A stretch of 64,000 bases of DNA from Nocardia ninae NBRC 108245 (GCF_007990755.1 NZ_BJXA01000007.1:111244-175243), one strand, 5' to 3'. Shown: positions 25,514 through 33,688, numbered from the stretch's first letter. The notes: a model not told the origin generated them from the letters alone. Translations and numbers: made by a program.

Positions 25514-25551
25514 TCTGGCAATACTCTCTGCCAGAATCGTGCCGTGCCAGA
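25514..25551. promoter_or_regulatory. TetR operator B (TCTGGCA-N8-TGCCAGA) plus extra half-site
   Basis: Perfect 7-8-7 inverted repeat at 25514-25535 and a further TGCCAGA half-site at 25545-25551, ending 9 bp before the TetR GTG. The dense TGCCAGA pattern over 68 bp points to a repressor covering both divergent promoters. Confidence 0.78.
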
Positions 25552-25560
25552 ATCGGACTT

Positions 25561-26526
25561 GTGACTACATCGCGAAGCGATTCCGTGGGGGGTGGCGGCC
25601 GGGCGACGGGTGGGCCTACATCGCAAAGCGATTCCGTGGGGGGTGGCGGCCGGGCGACGGGTGGGCCTACATCGCAAAGCGATTCCGTGGGGGGTGGCGG
25701 TCGGGTGGCGGGTGGGCCTACATCGCGAAGCGATTCCGTGAGGGGCGGTGGCCGGGCGACGGGTGGGCCTACATCGCAAAGCGATTCCGTGACGGGCGGC
25801 GGCCGGGCGACGGGTGGGCCTACATCGCGAAGCGATTCCGTGAGGGGCGGTGACCGGGTGGCGGGTGAGCCTGCATTGCGAAGCGATTCCGTTCCGGCGC
25901 AGCGGACATACGGCGGGGTGTCCGCGGAAGAACGCCGGGCACAGCGGCGGGTGGCGCTGCTGGAGGCCGCGCTGGAGATCATCGGCACCCAGGGGCTCGC
26001 CAAACTGACCGTGTCGGGGCTGTGCGCCCAGGCCGGGCTCAACGAGCGGTACTACTACGAGAGCTTCGACAGTCGCGATGCGGTGCTGACCGCGCTCATC
26101 GACACGATCGCCGAGGAACTCGCGCTGGCGATCGTCGCGGCGGTCGGCACCGCGCCGAAGGACTCCAGGAGTACCGCGCGTGCCGCAATCGCCGCGGGCA
26201 TCCATCTACTCACCGACGACCCGCGCAAGGCCAAGGTCGCCCTGGTCGCCGGCATGGCGACACCGGAGTTGCGCGCCCGCACCACCGAAACCGTCCGGGT
26301 GTTCGCGCGGATGGTCGCGGCCGAAGGCATCGATTTCTACGGGATCGACGACCCGGACTCGGATCCGGCGATCGACTTCCGGGCCAACTACCTCGTCGGC
26401 GGCCTGGTGCAGACCCTCACCGCCTGGCTACAGGGCGAGTTGTCACTGACCCGCGACGAGCTGATCGAGCACACCACCGACGTGTTCGTCTTGCTCGGTG
26501 AGGATTTGGCGCGCCGATTGGCGTGA
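25561..26526 (+). CDS. TetR family regulator with an N-terminal repeat extension
   Basis: 321 residues if started at the GTG at 25561. Residues 3-104 are six tandem copies of a 17-residue unit (TSRSDSVGGGGRATGGP and variants), and the next residues begin a seventh. A normal TetR domain follows: AEERRAQRRVALLEAALEIIGTQGLAKLTVSGLCAQAGLNERYYYESFDSRDAVL, then a ligand-binding half. The repeats are in frame because 51 is divisible by three. No Shine-Dalgarno precedes the GTG. A GTG near 25918 (VSAEERRAQ) would give a standard-length regulator and leave the repeats as leader DNA. Divergent from the MpaB-like gene it probably controls. Confidence 0.8.
   Translation: MTTSRSDSVGGGGRATGGPTSQSDSVGGGGRATGGPTSQSDSVGGGGRVAGGPTSRSDSVRGGGRATGGPTSQSDSVTGGGRATGGPTSRSDSVRGGDRVAGEPALRSDSVPAQRTYGGVSAEERRAQRRVALLEAALEIIGTQGLAKLTVSGLCAQAGLNERYYYESFDSRDAVLTALIDTIAEELALAIVAAVGTAPKDSRSTARAAIAAGIHLLTDDPRKAKVALVAGMATPELRARTTETVRVFARMVAAEGIDFYGIDDPDSDPAIDFRANYLVGGLVQTLTAWLQGELSLTRDELIEHTTDVFVLLGEDLARRLA
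25567..25872 (+). repeat. 51-bp tandem repeat array (six units plus a partial seventh)
   Basis: Six head-to-tail 51-bp units, each starting ACATCGC(G/A)AAGCGATTCCGT and followed by a G-rich stretch and GGTGGGCCT, diverging by a few substitutions; part of a seventh continues to about 25890. Each unit contains the dyad ATCGC-(G/A)AA-GCGAT. There are no unique spacers, so it is a minisatellite, not CRISPR. Several frames stay open through it on both strands. Confidence 0.95.
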
Positions 26527-26539
26527 CGCCGCACCCGGG

Positions 26540-27025
26540 TCAGAGTTCCAGCGAAACGTCCTGCAATCCTGTCGCTTCGCCTTGCAGGACAACGCGAAAC
26601 GCGATGCCCTTGCGCGCCCAGTGGTCGGCACAGTCGCGCATCGCCTCGGCGAACCAGGCCCGCTCGGCCGGTTCCTCGGCCAGCAGGTGGGCCGAATCGC
26701 GGAGCACGACAACGTATCCCGCGCCCTCACCGACGAAATCATCCAGGTCACGCAGGCATTCGTCGAAGGCGTCCTTGTTCTCGCCGAAGTAGTACGGGAA
26801 CTGGAGGGCGGCGGCGATCTCGTCGAACACCCGCGCGACCGTCTGCATCTTCGCCCCGCGCAGTTCGCGGACCAGGTAACCGGACGGCGCGCGGTAGCGC
26901 AGGCCGCTCAGTTCGGCGGCATCGACGGTGACCGCGCCGAGGGCGGGCGCGGCGACCTGCTGTGCCCGCGCGGCGACCTCGATCGGTCGAGACAAGAACT
27001 GCGACAACGGCATTACCTTGGACAT
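26540..27025 (-). CDS. Barstar family RNase inhibitor
   Basis: 161 residues. The barstar fold is recognisable in RGAKMQTVARVFDEIAAALQFPYYFGENKDAFDECLRDLDDFVGEGAGYVVVLRDS, including the FPxYFGxNxDAxxECL helix that plugs the RNase active site. It is cytoplasmic, with no signal peptide. The ATG at 27025 shares one base with the stop of the RNase gene (TGATG), so inhibitor and RNase are made together and the cell is protected before the RNase is exported. An ATG four codons later is an alternative start. Confidence 0.9.
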   Translation of the reverse strand: MSKVMPLSQFLSRPIEVAARAQQVAAPALGAVTVDAAELSGLRYRAPSGYLVRELRGAKMQTVARVFDEIAAALQFPYYFGENKDAFDECLRDLDDFVGEGAGYVVVLRDSAHLLAEEPAERAWFAEAMRDCADHWARKGIAFRVVLQGEATGLQDVSLEL

Positions 27026-27501
27026 CAGCGCATCCTCGTGAAGGTCTCGTAATGGTCTCCGGTGTACCAGGCCGATCCGTCGCTGCCGGTGACGATGCGT
27101 TCGGCATCCCTGGACCGGCCGCGCTGCTTGGGATTGACGTCCCACTCCTGGTAGGTGATCGGTTTGCCCGCAGCGTCTTTGGCGGCCAATGTGCCCGCGC
27201 GGTTCATCCAGCGGTCACCGCCCTTGGTACCCTGCGCGTTCGCCGAATCAGGCCAGCGGCCCGCGTCGATTTCGCGCAGGGTGGTGTAGGCGCGGTCGGG
27301 TACGCCCGGTGCGCGACTGGCCGGCGCCTCCGCAGGCCGTGGTGTGCCCGCAGCGGGCGCACTGCTGGTGGGACGGGCCGTTGTCGATGTGGCGGTGTCG
27401 CTGCCACCGTCGCGCAGGCCGAGCACCGCGACGACGATCAGCGCGAGCACCACCGCGCCCAGACCCGCCAGCGCGCGAACGGCCTTCGGCGACAAGTTCA
27501 T
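27025..27501 (-). CDS. Exported guanyl-type ribonuclease (barnase/RNase Sa family)
   Basis: 158 residues. N-terminal membrane/signal segment (ALAGLGAVVLALIVVAVLG), a Thr/Ser/Pro/Ala-rich linker, then the N1/T1-type microbial RNase domain in the last 90 residues. Catalytic residues by family pattern: Glu in ITYQEWDVNP, Arg in RGRSRDAERIV, His in WYTGDHYETF. No clear signal-peptidase site follows the hydrophobic segment, so it could remain tethered to the membrane. It overlaps exonuclease III upstream by 4 bp (ATGA) and barstar downstream by one base. Confidence 0.88.
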   Translation of the reverse strand: MNLSPKAVRALAGLGAVVLALIVVAVLGLRDGGSDTATSTTARPTSSAPAAGTPRPAEAPASRAPGVPDRAYTTLREIDAGRWPDSANAQGTKGGDRWMNRAGTLAAKDAAGKPITYQEWDVNPKQRGRSRDAERIVTGSDGSAWYTGDHYETFTRMR

Positions 27502-28277
27502 CGGTACTGCACCGTGACCGGCGCATGATCGGACCAGCGCTGGTCGTAGGCGGCGGCGCGGTCCACCACGGCCTGTTTGGCGCGCGCCGCGAGGTCGCCG
27601 CGGGCGAGTTGATAGTCGATGCGCCAACCGGTGTCGTTGTCGAAGGCGCGGCCGCGATAGGACCACCAGCTGTACGGGCCGTCGACGTCTGGATGCAGCT
27701 TGCGCACCACGTCGACGTAGCCCGCGGCGAGCAGCTCGTCGATCCAGGCGCGCTCCTCCGGCAGGAAACCGGCGGACTTCAAGTTGCCTTTCCAGTTCTT
27801 CAGGTCCCGCTCGGTGTGCGCGATGTTCCAGTCGCCGCTCACCACGAAGTCACCGGTGCGTGCGGTGAGGTAGGCGCCGAGTTCGGCCAGGTACCGGTAC
27901 TTTTCGTCCTGGCGCGGCGTACCCGCGTCACCGGAGTGCACGTACACGCTCGCGACGGTGACGTCACCGAAGTCCGCCTCCAGGTAGCGGCCGGACGCGC
28001 CGAACTCGCTGCTGCCGAAGCCGATTCGGACCGCGTCCGGTGCCCGTCGGGACAGGATCGCGACGCCTGCTCTGCCCTTGGACTCCGGCTCCGCATGCGC
28101 CAGGCACCAGCCCTCGGCCAGCGCGGGCGCCAGCGCCGCGCTGGTCTGCTCGTCGGTGGCCCTCGTCTCCTGGACGCAGACGATGTCGGCCTCCGTGGCG
28201 GCGAGCCAGGCCAGCATGCCTTTGCCCGCGGCCGCGCGGACGCCATTTACGTTCACAGTCGAAATGATGTAGGCCAC
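27498..28277 (-). CDS. xth: Exodeoxyribonuclease III (AP endonuclease family)
   Basis: Exonuclease III-type enzyme of the endonuclease/exonuclease/phosphatase fold for base-excision repair. About 259 residues. Signature elements: STVNVNGVRAA with the Asn, DIVCVQETRA with the metal-binding Glu, YVHSGDA, SGDWNIAHTERDLKNWKGN, DVDGPYSWWSYRGRAFDNDTGWRIDY, and the terminal DHAPV with catalytic Asp-His. I put the start at the GTG at 28277, where homology begins; a TTG at 28292 is possible. Its stop overlaps the RNase start, and the three genes form one unit. Confidence 0.92.
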   Translation of the reverse strand: MAYIISTVNVNGVRAAAGKGMLAWLAATEADIVCVQETRATDEQTSAALAPALAEGWCLAHAEPESKGRAGVAILSRRAPDAVRIGFGSSEFGASGRYLEADFGDVTVASVYVHSGDAGTPRQDEKYRYLAELGAYLTARTGDFVVSGDWNIAHTERDLKNWKGNLKSAGFLPEERAWIDELLAAGYVDVVRKLHPDVDGPYSWWSYRGRAFDNDTGWRIDYQLARGDLAARAKQAVVDRAAAYDQRWSDHAPVTVQYR

Positions 28278-28344
28278 CGGACGACCGTACAATGCTGGTC
28301 AGATGAACTCCCTCGGACACCGCCGTCCAGGAAAGAGTGATGAC

Positions 28345-29259
28345 ATGTCGTCCGACACCCCCAAGTCCCCCGCCGCCGCGCAGCGCGCCACCAACGCCGC
28401 CCGCAAGCCGGTCACCACCAAGCCCGAACCGGAGCTGCCCAAGGCCGTCAAGGCCCTGCATCTCGGCTCCGGTGACCCGCTGCTCCTGTTGCACGGCTTC
28501 ATGATGTCGCCGCACTGCTGGGAACAGACCGCGGCGCGGCTCGCGAGCCAGTGCGAGGTGTACGCCCCCGCCTTCGCGGGGCACTGGGGCGGCGAGCGCG
28601 TGGACGGCTGGTCGGTCGACGTGCACCTGCTGGCCGACCGCATCGAGGATCAGCTCGACGACCTCGGCTGGCGCACCTGCCACATCGCGGGCAACTCGCT
28701 CGGTGGCTGGGTCGGTGTCGAACTCGCCAGGCGCGGCCGGGCCCGCACGCTCACCCTCGTCGCACCGGCGGGTGGCTGGCACACGCCGTCGCTCACCTCG
28801 CTGCGCACCAATCTGAAGTTCCTGTCGCTGGTCCCGATCGTCGAAATCGGCAAGCGCCTGGGCGGTTTCGCGGTCAACAACCCGATCGCCCAGCGCTTCG
28901 CCCTGCTGTGGTTGAGCAAGAACGCCGCCGCGGTCTCCCGGCGCGACACCGCGGCCGCCATCATGGCCGCGCTGCACTGCCCGTCCATGCTGCCGTTCGT
29001 CGTCAGCAGCATGCGCGGTCCCGGGCAGGCCGACCTGTCCACCCTGGAGACGCCGGTCCGGTTACTGCTCTCCGAGTACGACCGCGTCATTCCCAACCGC
29101 GTCTATGCTCGCCGCTACCTGAAGGAGCTTCCCGAGTCGGCCGACCGCATCGTCGTCCACGGCGTCGGCCACGTGCCCATGCTCGAGGCGCCGGACCGCA
29201 TCGCGACGCTCATCGCCGAGCACGTCTACGCCAGCCGCAACCGCCTTCGCGCGGTCTGA
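28345..29259 (+). CDS. Alpha/beta-fold hydrolase
   Basis: About 304 residues. Charged N-terminal tail rich in Ala/Lys/Pro, then a canonical hydrolase: oxyanion LLLLHGFMMSPHCW, nucleophile elbow AGNSLGGWVG, acid in LLSEYDRVIPNR, and His in HGVGHVPMLEAP. Substrate not inferable. The ATG at 28345 has AGGAAAG upstream; an ATG at 28303 is the alternative. Divergent from the xth-RNase-barstar unit with only about 70 bp between. Confidence 0.85.
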   Translation: MSSDTPKSPAAAQRATNAARKPVTTKPEPELPKAVKALHLGSGDPLLLLHGFMMSPHCWEQTAARLASQCEVYAPAFAGHWGGERVDGWSVDVHLLADRIEDQLDDLGWRTCHIAGNSLGGWVGVELARRGRARTLTLVAPAGGWHTPSLTSLRTNLKFLSLVPIVEIGKRLGGFAVNNPIAQRFALLWLSKNAAAVSRRDTAAAIMAALHCPSMLPFVVSSMRGPGQADLSTLETPVRLLLSEYDRVIPNRVYARRYLKELPESADRIVVHGVGHVPMLEAPDRIATLIAEHVYASRNRLRAV

Positions 29260-29267
29260 GGCACGGG

Positions 29268-29295
29268 ATATCCACAGGTCAGGAAGTTATCCACA
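29268..29295. promoter_or_regulatory. Two DnaA-box-like sequences
   Basis: ATATCCACA at 29268-29276 and a perfect consensus TTATCCACA at 29287-29295, same orientation, 19 bp apart, between the hydrolase stop and the coiled-coil gene. Such clusters can bind DnaA away from the origin; chance is also possible. Confidence 0.4.
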
Positions 29296-29346
29296 GATCG
29301 GCAATAGATCTCGATCCGGTCTGATCGGCGGCCTACTGTTCGAGGC

Positions 29347-30309
29347 ATGGGGAGCACACCAGTAGATCGCGTGGTGCATCAACTTCGCGGCGACGTCGAC
29401 GGGCTGTACGAGCTGGCCAACAACACCAACCGAGAGGTCAAGAGTACGAACGGCCTAGCCCGCGGCGTCGACCAACGGCTGCGCCGATTGGAGAAGACCA
29501 GCGGACGCCAGTTCGGCCTACTACTGGTCACCCAACGACAGCACGGACACCGCCTGGAAGGCGTGGAGTCCCGCTTCGGAGACGTTGCGGCCCAGCTGAA
29601 CCAGGTCGGAACGGAGATGAGCCGGCACTCGGAGAGCCTCGACGAGACGGTGAGTCGGCTGGCGACGCTCGAAGTCGTGGTGGGCGGTGTGGCCGGGCGG
29701 ACAAACGTCCTGACCGACCGCGTGGACCGCCTCTCAGGTGAAATCGACAGCCTGACAGGGCAAATGGACGGCCTCACGAAACGCGTCGATGGCCTGACCG
29801 GGCAGGTGGATGGGCTCACGGAACGCGTAGGCGGTCTGACGGGGCGAGTGGATGGCCTCACGGAACGGGTCGATGGCCTGGCGGAGCAGATGGACGCTTT
29901 CACAGGCCGCGTAGACGGTCTGACTGGACGAATGGACACCTTCACAGAACGGGTCGACGGCCTCACCGGGCGAATGGACACCTTCACCGGACAGGTCGAC
30001 GGCCTCACCGGGCGAATGGACACCTTCACAGAACGAGTGGACGGCCTCACCGGCCAAATGGACGGCTTCACAGAACGAGTCGACGGCCTCACCGGCCAAA
30101 TCGACTTCCTCACAGTCCGAATGGACGGCCTGACGGGACGATTCGACACTGTCGCAGAAGGCGTCGATGGTGTGACCGTGCGAGTGAGCCGACTCGAAGA
30201 TCAGATGGTTCAGCTGACGGCGGCGGTGCACCAGAACTCGGTGACTCTCGACCTGGTGGTCGAGTTACTGCGGAAGCAGCAGTTGGTGCCGCATGAGGTC
30301 GAGGGGTAG
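29347..30309 (+). CDS. Heptad-repeat coiled-coil protein (unknown)
   Basis: 320 residues, no known family. Residues 1-125 are polar and helix-prone (ANNTNREVKSTNG, RQFGLLLVTQRQHGHRLEGVE, SHLT-type heptads such as VSRLATLEVVV). From residue 126 to about 293 run 24 uninterrupted heptads of the pattern V/M-D-G-L/F-T-G/E-R/Q, with hydrophobic a and d positions, alternating V-type and M-type units. The tail AAVHQNSVTLDLVVELLRKQQL continues the helix. No signal peptide or membrane segment: a long cytoplasmic rod, probably dimeric or trimeric. The pattern resembles phage or secretion rod proteins only in a general way. Function unknown. Confidence 0.82.
   Translation: MGSTPVDRVVHQLRGDVDGLYELANNTNREVKSTNGLARGVDQRLRRLEKTSGRQFGLLLVTQRQHGHRLEGVESRFGDVAAQLNQVGTEMSRHSESLDETVSRLATLEVVVGGVAGRTNVLTDRVDRLSGEIDSLTGQMDGLTKRVDGLTGQVDGLTERVGGLTGRVDGLTERVDGLAEQMDAFTGRVDGLTGRMDTFTERVDGLTGRMDTFTGQVDGLTGRMDTFTERVDGLTGQMDGFTERVDGLTGQIDFLTVRMDGLTGRFDTVAEGVDGVTVRVSRLEDQMVQLTAAVHQNSVTLDLVVELLRKQQLVPHEVEG
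29722..30225 (+). repeat. 21-bp tandem minisatellite encoding heptads
   Basis: 24 in-frame 21-bp units, most of the form GTCGACGGCCTCACCGGGCG or the ATGGACACCTTCACAGAACG type, which alternate to give a 42-bp super-unit. Near identity of neighbouring units points to recent expansion by slippage or unequal exchange. Confidence 0.9.
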
Positions 30310-30482
30310 CTGGTGGACAGGACACGACGTCGGTCTGCCGATGGGCGCTCGGCTGGTTGCCGACACAGTGGGAAGGCCTCCGCGCTGACCCACCTGGAAT
30401 GGAAGGGCTGCGTTGGGCATCGGGTGCGGCCGATCCGCAACGGCGACAACTCGACTCGGTTGGCGCCGCCGGGCGCGTGAGC
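30310..30482. other. Intergenic, no feature recognised
   Basis: 173 bp between the coiled-coil gene and the convergent hydrolase. No convincing ORF or clear terminator hairpin was seen. Confidence 0.5.
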
Positions 30483-31340
30483 TCATGATGCGACGTCGGT
30501 CTGCTTGCTGTTGCTGCGGGGAAATCCCAGCAGCAGTCGGCAGACCTCGTCCGGCACATCGAGTTGTGGGCAGTGGCCGATGCCGGGGAGTGCGACGAAC
30601 TCGCTGCCGGGCAGCAACGCGTGCAGGGCGCGGCCGGCGGATACCGGGATGATGCGGTCCTCGGTGCCGTGGACGATGAGGACGGGGCAGGTGAGGACGA
30701 GATCGGGGTGGCCGGACAGATGTTCGCGGGCATAGCGGACGGCGTCACGACCACGGGTGGCGACGGCGGCCATGTCGGGAACCGAACGTACTGCGGAGGT
30801 GAGGAATTCGGGGTCGGCGACAATTTTTGGACCATAGACGAACAGCGCTACCGCACGCCGTACCGCCCAGCGCACCAGGGTGGTCGGGATCGGCAGCGAT
30901 CCGACCAGACGAAAGAACCGCCGGTATTCGCGCAGCCGCCCAACCCGGGCCAACCAGTGGCGGGCCAGCAGCGGCTCGTCGAGGGTGACCACCGCGGTGA
31001 CCGCACCACCCGGATGACGTGCGGCAGCATGCAAAGCCGTTGCCGCACCAAGAGAGTTGCCCACAAGTATCAATGGAGCGTGCTCCGCGATGATCGCGTC
31101 CACGAACGCATCGAACTGCGGGGTCAACGGACCCGGTGCCCGCTGGTCCGCCAGCCCGAAGCCGGGCAGGTCGACGGCGAAGGCCGCACGGCCCGCCGCT
31201 GCCAGGCCGGCGAGAACGCCGCGCCAGGTGTCCGCGCTGTCGGCGTAACCGTGCAACAGCAGGATCGGCGGGCCGGTCCCCGATACGGAAAGCACTCGGG
31301 TGCCGACATCGTTGTAGCGGGCGGTGGTTTCAGTGATCAT
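30483..31340 (-). CDS. Alpha/beta-fold hydrolase
   Basis: 285 residues. Oxyanion region PPILLLHGYADSADTW, nucleophile elbow LVGNSLGAATALHAA, acid in LIVHGTEDRIIPVS, His in LPGIGHCPQLD: the full triad of the epoxide hydrolase/haloperoxidase-like fold. It follows the acyl-CoA dehydrogenase on the same strand after 119 bp, so it could be the last gene of the beta-oxidation operon, for example as a thioesterase or ester hydrolase, but the gap makes that uncertain. Confidence 0.85.
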   Translation of the reverse strand: MITETTARYNDVGTRVLSVSGTGPPILLLHGYADSADTWRGVLAGLAAAGRAAFAVDLPGFGLADQRAPGPLTPQFDAFVDAIIAEHAPLILVGNSLGAATALHAAARHPGGAVTAVVTLDEPLLARHWLARVGRLREYRRFFRLVGSLPIPTTLVRWAVRRAVALFVYGPKIVADPEFLTSAVRSVPDMAAVATRGRDAVRYAREHLSGHPDLVLTCPVLIVHGTEDRIIPVSAGRALHALLPGSEFVALPGIGHCPQLDVPDEVCRLLLGFPRSNSKQTDVAS

Positions 31341-31459
31341 CGGCCGGATTGCCCCTTACCAGCACGCAAGGCGCGAAGGACTAACGGCGTTTCGAAGGCA
31401 GGACAAGAAATCCCGGGCGCGCACGCCGTGGTAGCGCACCCAGGATTCGATGAAAACCG

Positions 31460-32722
31460 TTACGCCAGCAGACCCTTGGCGATGTGCGTCACCTGGATCT
31501 CGTTGCTGCCCGCGTAGATCATCAGCGACTTGGCATCGCGGGCAAGCTGTTCCACGCGGTACTCGGTCATGTACCCGTTGCCGCCGAACAGCTGCACCGC
31601 TTCCATCGCGACCTCGGTGGCCGCCTCGGACGCGTAGAGCTTCATGGCCGACGCCTCGGCGAGCGTCGGCGGTTTACCGGCGCGACCCCGCTCCAGCGTG
31701 TTGAACACCATGTTCTGCACGTTGATCCGGGCGATCTCCATCTTGGCCAGCTTGAGCTGGACGAGCTGGAAGCGACCGATCTCCTGACCCCAGAGCTTGC
31801 GATTCTTGGCGTAATCCAGGCAGAGCCGGTGACATTCGTTGATGATGCCCAGCGCCATGAAGGCCACGCCGACGCGTTCGGCGGTGAAGCTGGACCGGGC
31901 GCTCTCTCGGCCGTCGCCGCCCTTGTGCTCCTCGGTCTCGCCGAGCAGCCGGTCCTTGCCGAGCCGGACATTGTCGAAGAACAGCTCGCCGGTGGGCGAG
32001 GCGTGCAGGCCCATCTTCTTGAACGGCTTGCCCTGGGTGAGCCCCTCCATGCCCTTGTCCAGGACGAAGGTGAGCACCTTACGCTCGCGCTTGTCGCCGC
32101 CGTCGCCCTCGTCGAGCTTGGCGTAGACGATCATCACGTCGGCGAACGGACCGTTGGTGATGAAGGTCTTCTGCCCGTTCAACAGGTAGTCGTCACCGTC
32201 GCGCCGGACATAGGTCTTCATGCCACCGAACGCATCGGATCCCGAGTCCGGCTCGGTGATCGCCCACGCCGCAACCTTTTTCATGGTCACGATGTCGGCG
32301 AGCCAACGCTCCTTCTGGGCCAGCGTGCCGCGCGACATGATGGTGGTGGCGCCGAGACCGAGGCTGACACCCATCGCGGTGACCAACCCCATGCAGACAC
32401 CGGACAGTTCGCCGACCAGCACCGCCATCAGCGATTCCTGCCCCGCGAACGGGCTGCCACCGGAGGACTTTTCGCGCTTCTTCTCCGGCAACGGCTCGCC
32501 CGCGGCAATCGCCTCCTCCTTGGCGCGCTGCTTGGCGAGCAACTTCTGCACAGCTTCGCCGCCCATGGCATCGATCCCGAACTCGCTGAACAGCTTCCGG
32601 ATGATCGGATACGGCGACAGTTCACCGCTGTCGAGCGCGTCCAGGTTGGGCCGGATTTCCTTGTCGATGAACGTCCGCACGGCATCGCGGATCATTACAT
32701 CGGTCTCGGACCATTCGAACAT
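31460..32722 (-). CDS. Acyl-CoA dehydrogenase
   Basis: FAD-dependent alpha,beta-desaturation of an acyl-CoA. 420 residues. Typical blocks: AWAITEPDSGSDAFGGMKT, DDYLLNGQKTFITNGPFADVMIV, FTAERVGVAFMALGIINECHRL, and QLFGGNGYMTEYRVEQLARDAKSLMIYAGSNEIQVTHIAKGLL, where the Glu of AGSNEIQ is a candidate catalytic base. A Lys/Glu-rich insertion (residues about 62-90, AKQRAKEEAIAAGEPLPEKKREK) near the N terminus is unusual and seen in some actinobacterial relatives. Last of five tightly spaced minus-strand genes for one beta-oxidation cycle. Substrate not determined; steroid side chains or branched acids are possible. Confidence 0.93.
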   Translation of the reverse strand: MFEWSETDVMIRDAVRTFIDKEIRPNLDALDSGELSPYPIIRKLFSEFGIDAMGGEAVQKLLAKQRAKEEAIAAGEPLPEKKREKSSGGSPFAGQESLMAVLVGELSGVCMGLVTAMGVSLGLGATTIMSRGTLAQKERWLADIVTMKKVAAWAITEPDSGSDAFGGMKTYVRRDGDDYLLNGQKTFITNGPFADVMIVYAKLDEGDGGDKRERKVLTFVLDKGMEGLTQGKPFKKMGLHASPTGELFFDNVRLGKDRLLGETEEHKGGDGRESARSSFTAERVGVAFMALGIINECHRLCLDYAKNRKLWGQEIGRFQLVQLKLAKMEIARINVQNMVFNTLERGRAGKPPTLAEASAMKLYASEAATEVAMEAVQLFGGNGYMTEYRVEQLARDAKSLMIYAGSNEIQVTHIAKGLLA

Positions 32723-32749
32723 CGTTGTTCTCCTACTCTCGCCCGTACG

Positions 32750-33628
32750 TCACGGTAGCCGTGCGGAGATGTCGTCGATCAGCCACGGTCCGTCGGTCTC
32801 GATCGTCTTCACATCGTGCCAACCGGCCAGCTCGGAGATGGCCCCGCCCTGCACCGCGAACACCTTGCCGGTGATCGGGCATTTGTCCGAGGCCAGGTAG
32901 GCCACCAGCGGCGAGATATTGGCCGGACTGAACGCGTCGAACTCGCCCTCTTCGATCTCGTCCGCCTCGGCCGCCATCATGGCGCCCATGCCGGGCGTGG
33001 CCAGCGTGAGACGGGTGCGTGCGATCGGCGCGATGGCGTTGACCCGCACTCCGTAGCGGGCCAGTTCGTCGGCCGCGACCAGGGTGAGCGCGGCAATCCC
33101 CGCCTTGGCCGCACCATAGTTGGCCTGGCCCGCGTTCGGCACCGTGGTTCCGGAGGCGGACGCGGTGTTGATCACCGCGGCGTTCGGCTGATTGCCCGCC
33201 TTGCTCTGGTCTTTCCAGTAGGCGGCGGCGTGGTGCAGCACGGCGGCGTGCCCCTTGAGGTGCACCGCGATCACCGCGTCCCACTGCGCCTCGTCCATGC
33301 CCGCGATGAACGCGTCGCGCAGGATGCCCGCGTTGTTGACCACGACGTCGAGGCCACCGAGCTCGGCAATCGCCTGATCGACAACGTTCTTCGCGCCGTC
33401 CCAGGTGGCGATGTTGGCGGTGTTGGCGATCGCCTTGCCGCCTGCGGCGATGATCTCGTCGGCGACTTCTTGCGCGGGGGTGATGTCGGTGCCTTCACCC
33501 TCGTTGCTGCCGCCGAGGTCGTTCACGACCACGGCCGCGCCCTCCCTGGCGAACAGCAAGGCGTGCTCGCGGCCGATGCCACGACCCGCGCCGGTGATGA
33601 CGGCTACTCGACCTTCGAGTGCACCCAT
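32750..33628 (-). CDS. SDR, (3R)-hydroxyacyl-CoA dehydrogenase type
   Basis: 292 residues. Cofactor site VAVITGAGRGIGREHALLFAREGAAVVVNDLGGSNEGEG, NNAG motif in VVVNNAGILRDAFIAGMDE, and catalytic Ser and YxxxK in NTASASGTTVPNAGQANYGAAKAG. The GRGIGREHAL.FA.EGA.VVVND.GG pattern is that of the dehydrogenase part of peroxisomal multifunctional enzyme 2 and actinobacterial steroid-side-chain 17-beta-HSD homologues. It would oxidise the (3R)-hydroxyacyl-CoA formed by the MaoC hydratase next door. The ATG follows GAGGAG. Confidence 0.93.
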   Translation of the reverse strand: MGALEGRVAVITGAGRGIGREHALLFAREGAAVVVNDLGGSNEGEGTDITPAQEVADEIIAAGGKAIANTANIATWDGAKNVVDQAIAELGGLDVVVNNAGILRDAFIAGMDEAQWDAVIAVHLKGHAAVLHHAAAYWKDQSKAGNQPNAAVINTASASGTTVPNAGQANYGAAKAGIAALTLVAADELARYGVRVNAIAPIARTRLTLATPGMGAMMAAEADEIEEGEFDAFSPANISPLVAYLASDKCPITGKVFAVQGGAISELAGWHDVKTIETDGPWLIDDISARLP

Positions 33629-33688
33629 CGATGTCTCCTCTTCCTGAAGTCTGTGCTGAATGTTGCGGCGGGATATCGGCTTTCGCCG

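Noticed and set aside
25567-25872. CRISPR array
   Set aside because: The units are contiguous and nearly identical with no unique spacers, and no cas genes are nearby.
24505-26205. Long minus-strand frame running through the 51-bp repeats into the MpaB-like gene
   Set aside because: The real start at 25461 has a ribosome site, and the extension crosses the operators and the divergent TetR coding region.
29722-30225. CRISPR or IS-derived repeat
   Set aside because: 21-bp units in frame with coiled-coil periodicity explain the repeat entirely.
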